Positions 63,445-64,000 of a stretch of 64,000 nt of DNA are shown one piece after another. Position numbers and translations under genes: made by a program. This DNA comes from Gammaproteobacteria bacterium (lineage in GTDB: Bacteria > Pseudomonadota > Gammaproteobacteria > Ga0077536). The stretch spans positions 1-64,000 of the forward strand of contig JACKNH010000023.1 of assembly GCA_024234975.1 (NCBI GenBank). The letters run 5' to 3'. The notes beneath the pieces were generated by a model that saw nothing but the letters and a program-made list of their open reading frames with translations, had not been told where the DNA came from and made no database searches. Positions within the stretch are counted from its first letter, which is position 1. Every line of letters begins with the position of its first letter.

Positions 63445-64000
63445 ATGGATTTCTTCGCCCGGCAAAGTGCCGCCCGCGGGCTGTCCCGGCGCCTGATAGC
63501 GCTGTTTGTGCTGGCGGTCGTGGTCGTGGTCGCAACGGTGGACGCAATCATCCTGACCGCAGTTGCCGTCATGCAGCCCGAGGTGAACGGTCAGCAGGTA
63601 TCGCCGTTGAACTGGCTGGCCGCGCACCCCGGCGTGATTGCCATCACCACGCTGATCGTTCTCGGCAGTATCGTTCTGGCCAGCTTGTACAAATCCACCA
63701 CGCTGCGTGCCGGCGGTGGTGTGGTGGCGCGCTCGGTGGGCGGGGAGAAGGTGGCGAGCGATACGCGGGATCCGCTGCGGCGCCGGCTGCTGAACGTGGT
63801 GGAGGAGATGGCGATCGCGTCCGGTGTGCCCATGCCGGAGGTCTACGTGCTTGAACATGAAACCGGAATCAATGCCTTCGCGGCCGGCCATTCGCCGGCG
63901 GATGCCGCGGTTGCGGTGACCCGCGGAACGCTGGAGAACCTGACACGCAGCGAGTTGCAAGGCGTCATCGGGCACGAGTTCAGCCATATCCTCAACGGCG
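63445..64000 (+). CDS. M48-family membrane metalloprotease, N-terminal part (3' truncated by window)
   Basis: 185 codons are visible from ATG 63445, six bases after the lemA stop, and the frame is still open at 64000. MDFFARQSAARG is followed by a membrane helix (about 16-42), a second helix (about 62-82), and VARSVGGEKVASDTRDPLRRRLLNVVEEMAIASGVPMPEVYVLEHETGINAFAAGHSP. The zinc motif HEFSH is at about 179-183. This is the order of the LemA-linked HtpX/M48 proteases. The rest of the catalytic domain lies outside the window. Confidence 0.93.
   Translation, partial: MDFFARQSAARGLSRRLIALFVLAVVVVVATVDAIILTAVAVMQPEVNGQQVSPLNWLAAHPGVIAITTLIVLGSIVLASLYKSTTLRAGGGVVARSVGGEKVASDTRDPLRRRLLNVVEEMAIASGVPMPEVYVLEHETGINAFAAGHSPADAAVAVTRGTLENLTRSELQGVIGHEFSHILNG

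Overview
The window reads as a chromosomal segment of a free-living, GC-rich, aerobic gammaproteobacterium. The evidence is the gene content: a monomeric NADP isocitrate dehydrogenase, class II fumarase, NirBD, an ABC-F protein of the YheS type, two large TonB-dependent receptors, VPLPA-type C-terminal sorting tails, and many secreted proteins of the DUF6152, DUF3604, SnoaL and VCBS types. This mix resembles Steroidobacterales/Woeseiales-like lineages, but that placement is inference. No rRNA, tRNA, CRISPR array or prophage was recognised.

Layout. 3-482: end of a VPLPA-tailed secreted protein. 499-8764 (minus): ten genes with only overlaps or gaps of 26 bp or less. They encode a thermostable-haemolysin/GNAT-like protein, an acyl-AMP ligase, a haem-oxygenase-like di-metal oxidase, an SDR, a TPR protein, an OmpR-type response regulator, a sensor kinase, a cupredoxin-fold protein, an FTR1 iron permease and an outer-membrane barrel. 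This is the best candidate for an undescribed system: a small lipid-derived biosynthetic set joined to an iron-import and sensing set. 8934-10316: an IS110/IS1111-type element inserted in a dispersed repeat. Its ends, its two-base core and the guide loops of its RNA can be read directly. 10511-19318: two TonB receptors flanking a glutathione transferase and two tandem secreted paralogues. 19594-24972: isocitrate dehydrogenase, Tag glycosylase, a secreted SnoaL-like protein and a YegD-type Hsp70. 25224-31316: secreted DUF6152 and DUF3604 proteins, DUF3237, Hsp15 and a large acyl-CoA dehydrogenase. 31371-42916: oxidative and aromatic catabolism candidates (haem c/PQQ dehydrogenase, TauD-type dioxygenase, VCBS protein, hydroxycinnamoyl-CoA hydratase-lyase with a divergent MarR regulator, Lrp regulator with a divergent VOC protein, cytochrome c protein, SnoaL-like proteins).

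42.7-45.2 kb is a scar: a frameshifted SnoaL domain, a long imperfect palindrome, a frameshifted methyltransferase and three copies of the dispersed repeat. 45.2-64 kb is mostly housekeeping: CBS protein, fumarase, dynamin-like GTPase, YeeZ-like and PhzF-like proteins, NirBD, HD-GYP phosphodiesterase, ABC-F, pyrophosphatase, an HTH protein, a translational-machinery-type protein, an esterase-fold protein with an altered nucleophile site, a second VPLPA protein, an exported methyltransferase-like protein, LemA and the start of an M48 protease.

The dispersed repeat occurs near 8.87/10.32, 19.38, 44.6, 44.8, 45.0 and 60.75 kb, always between genes. It usually lies beside a strong hairpin terminator.
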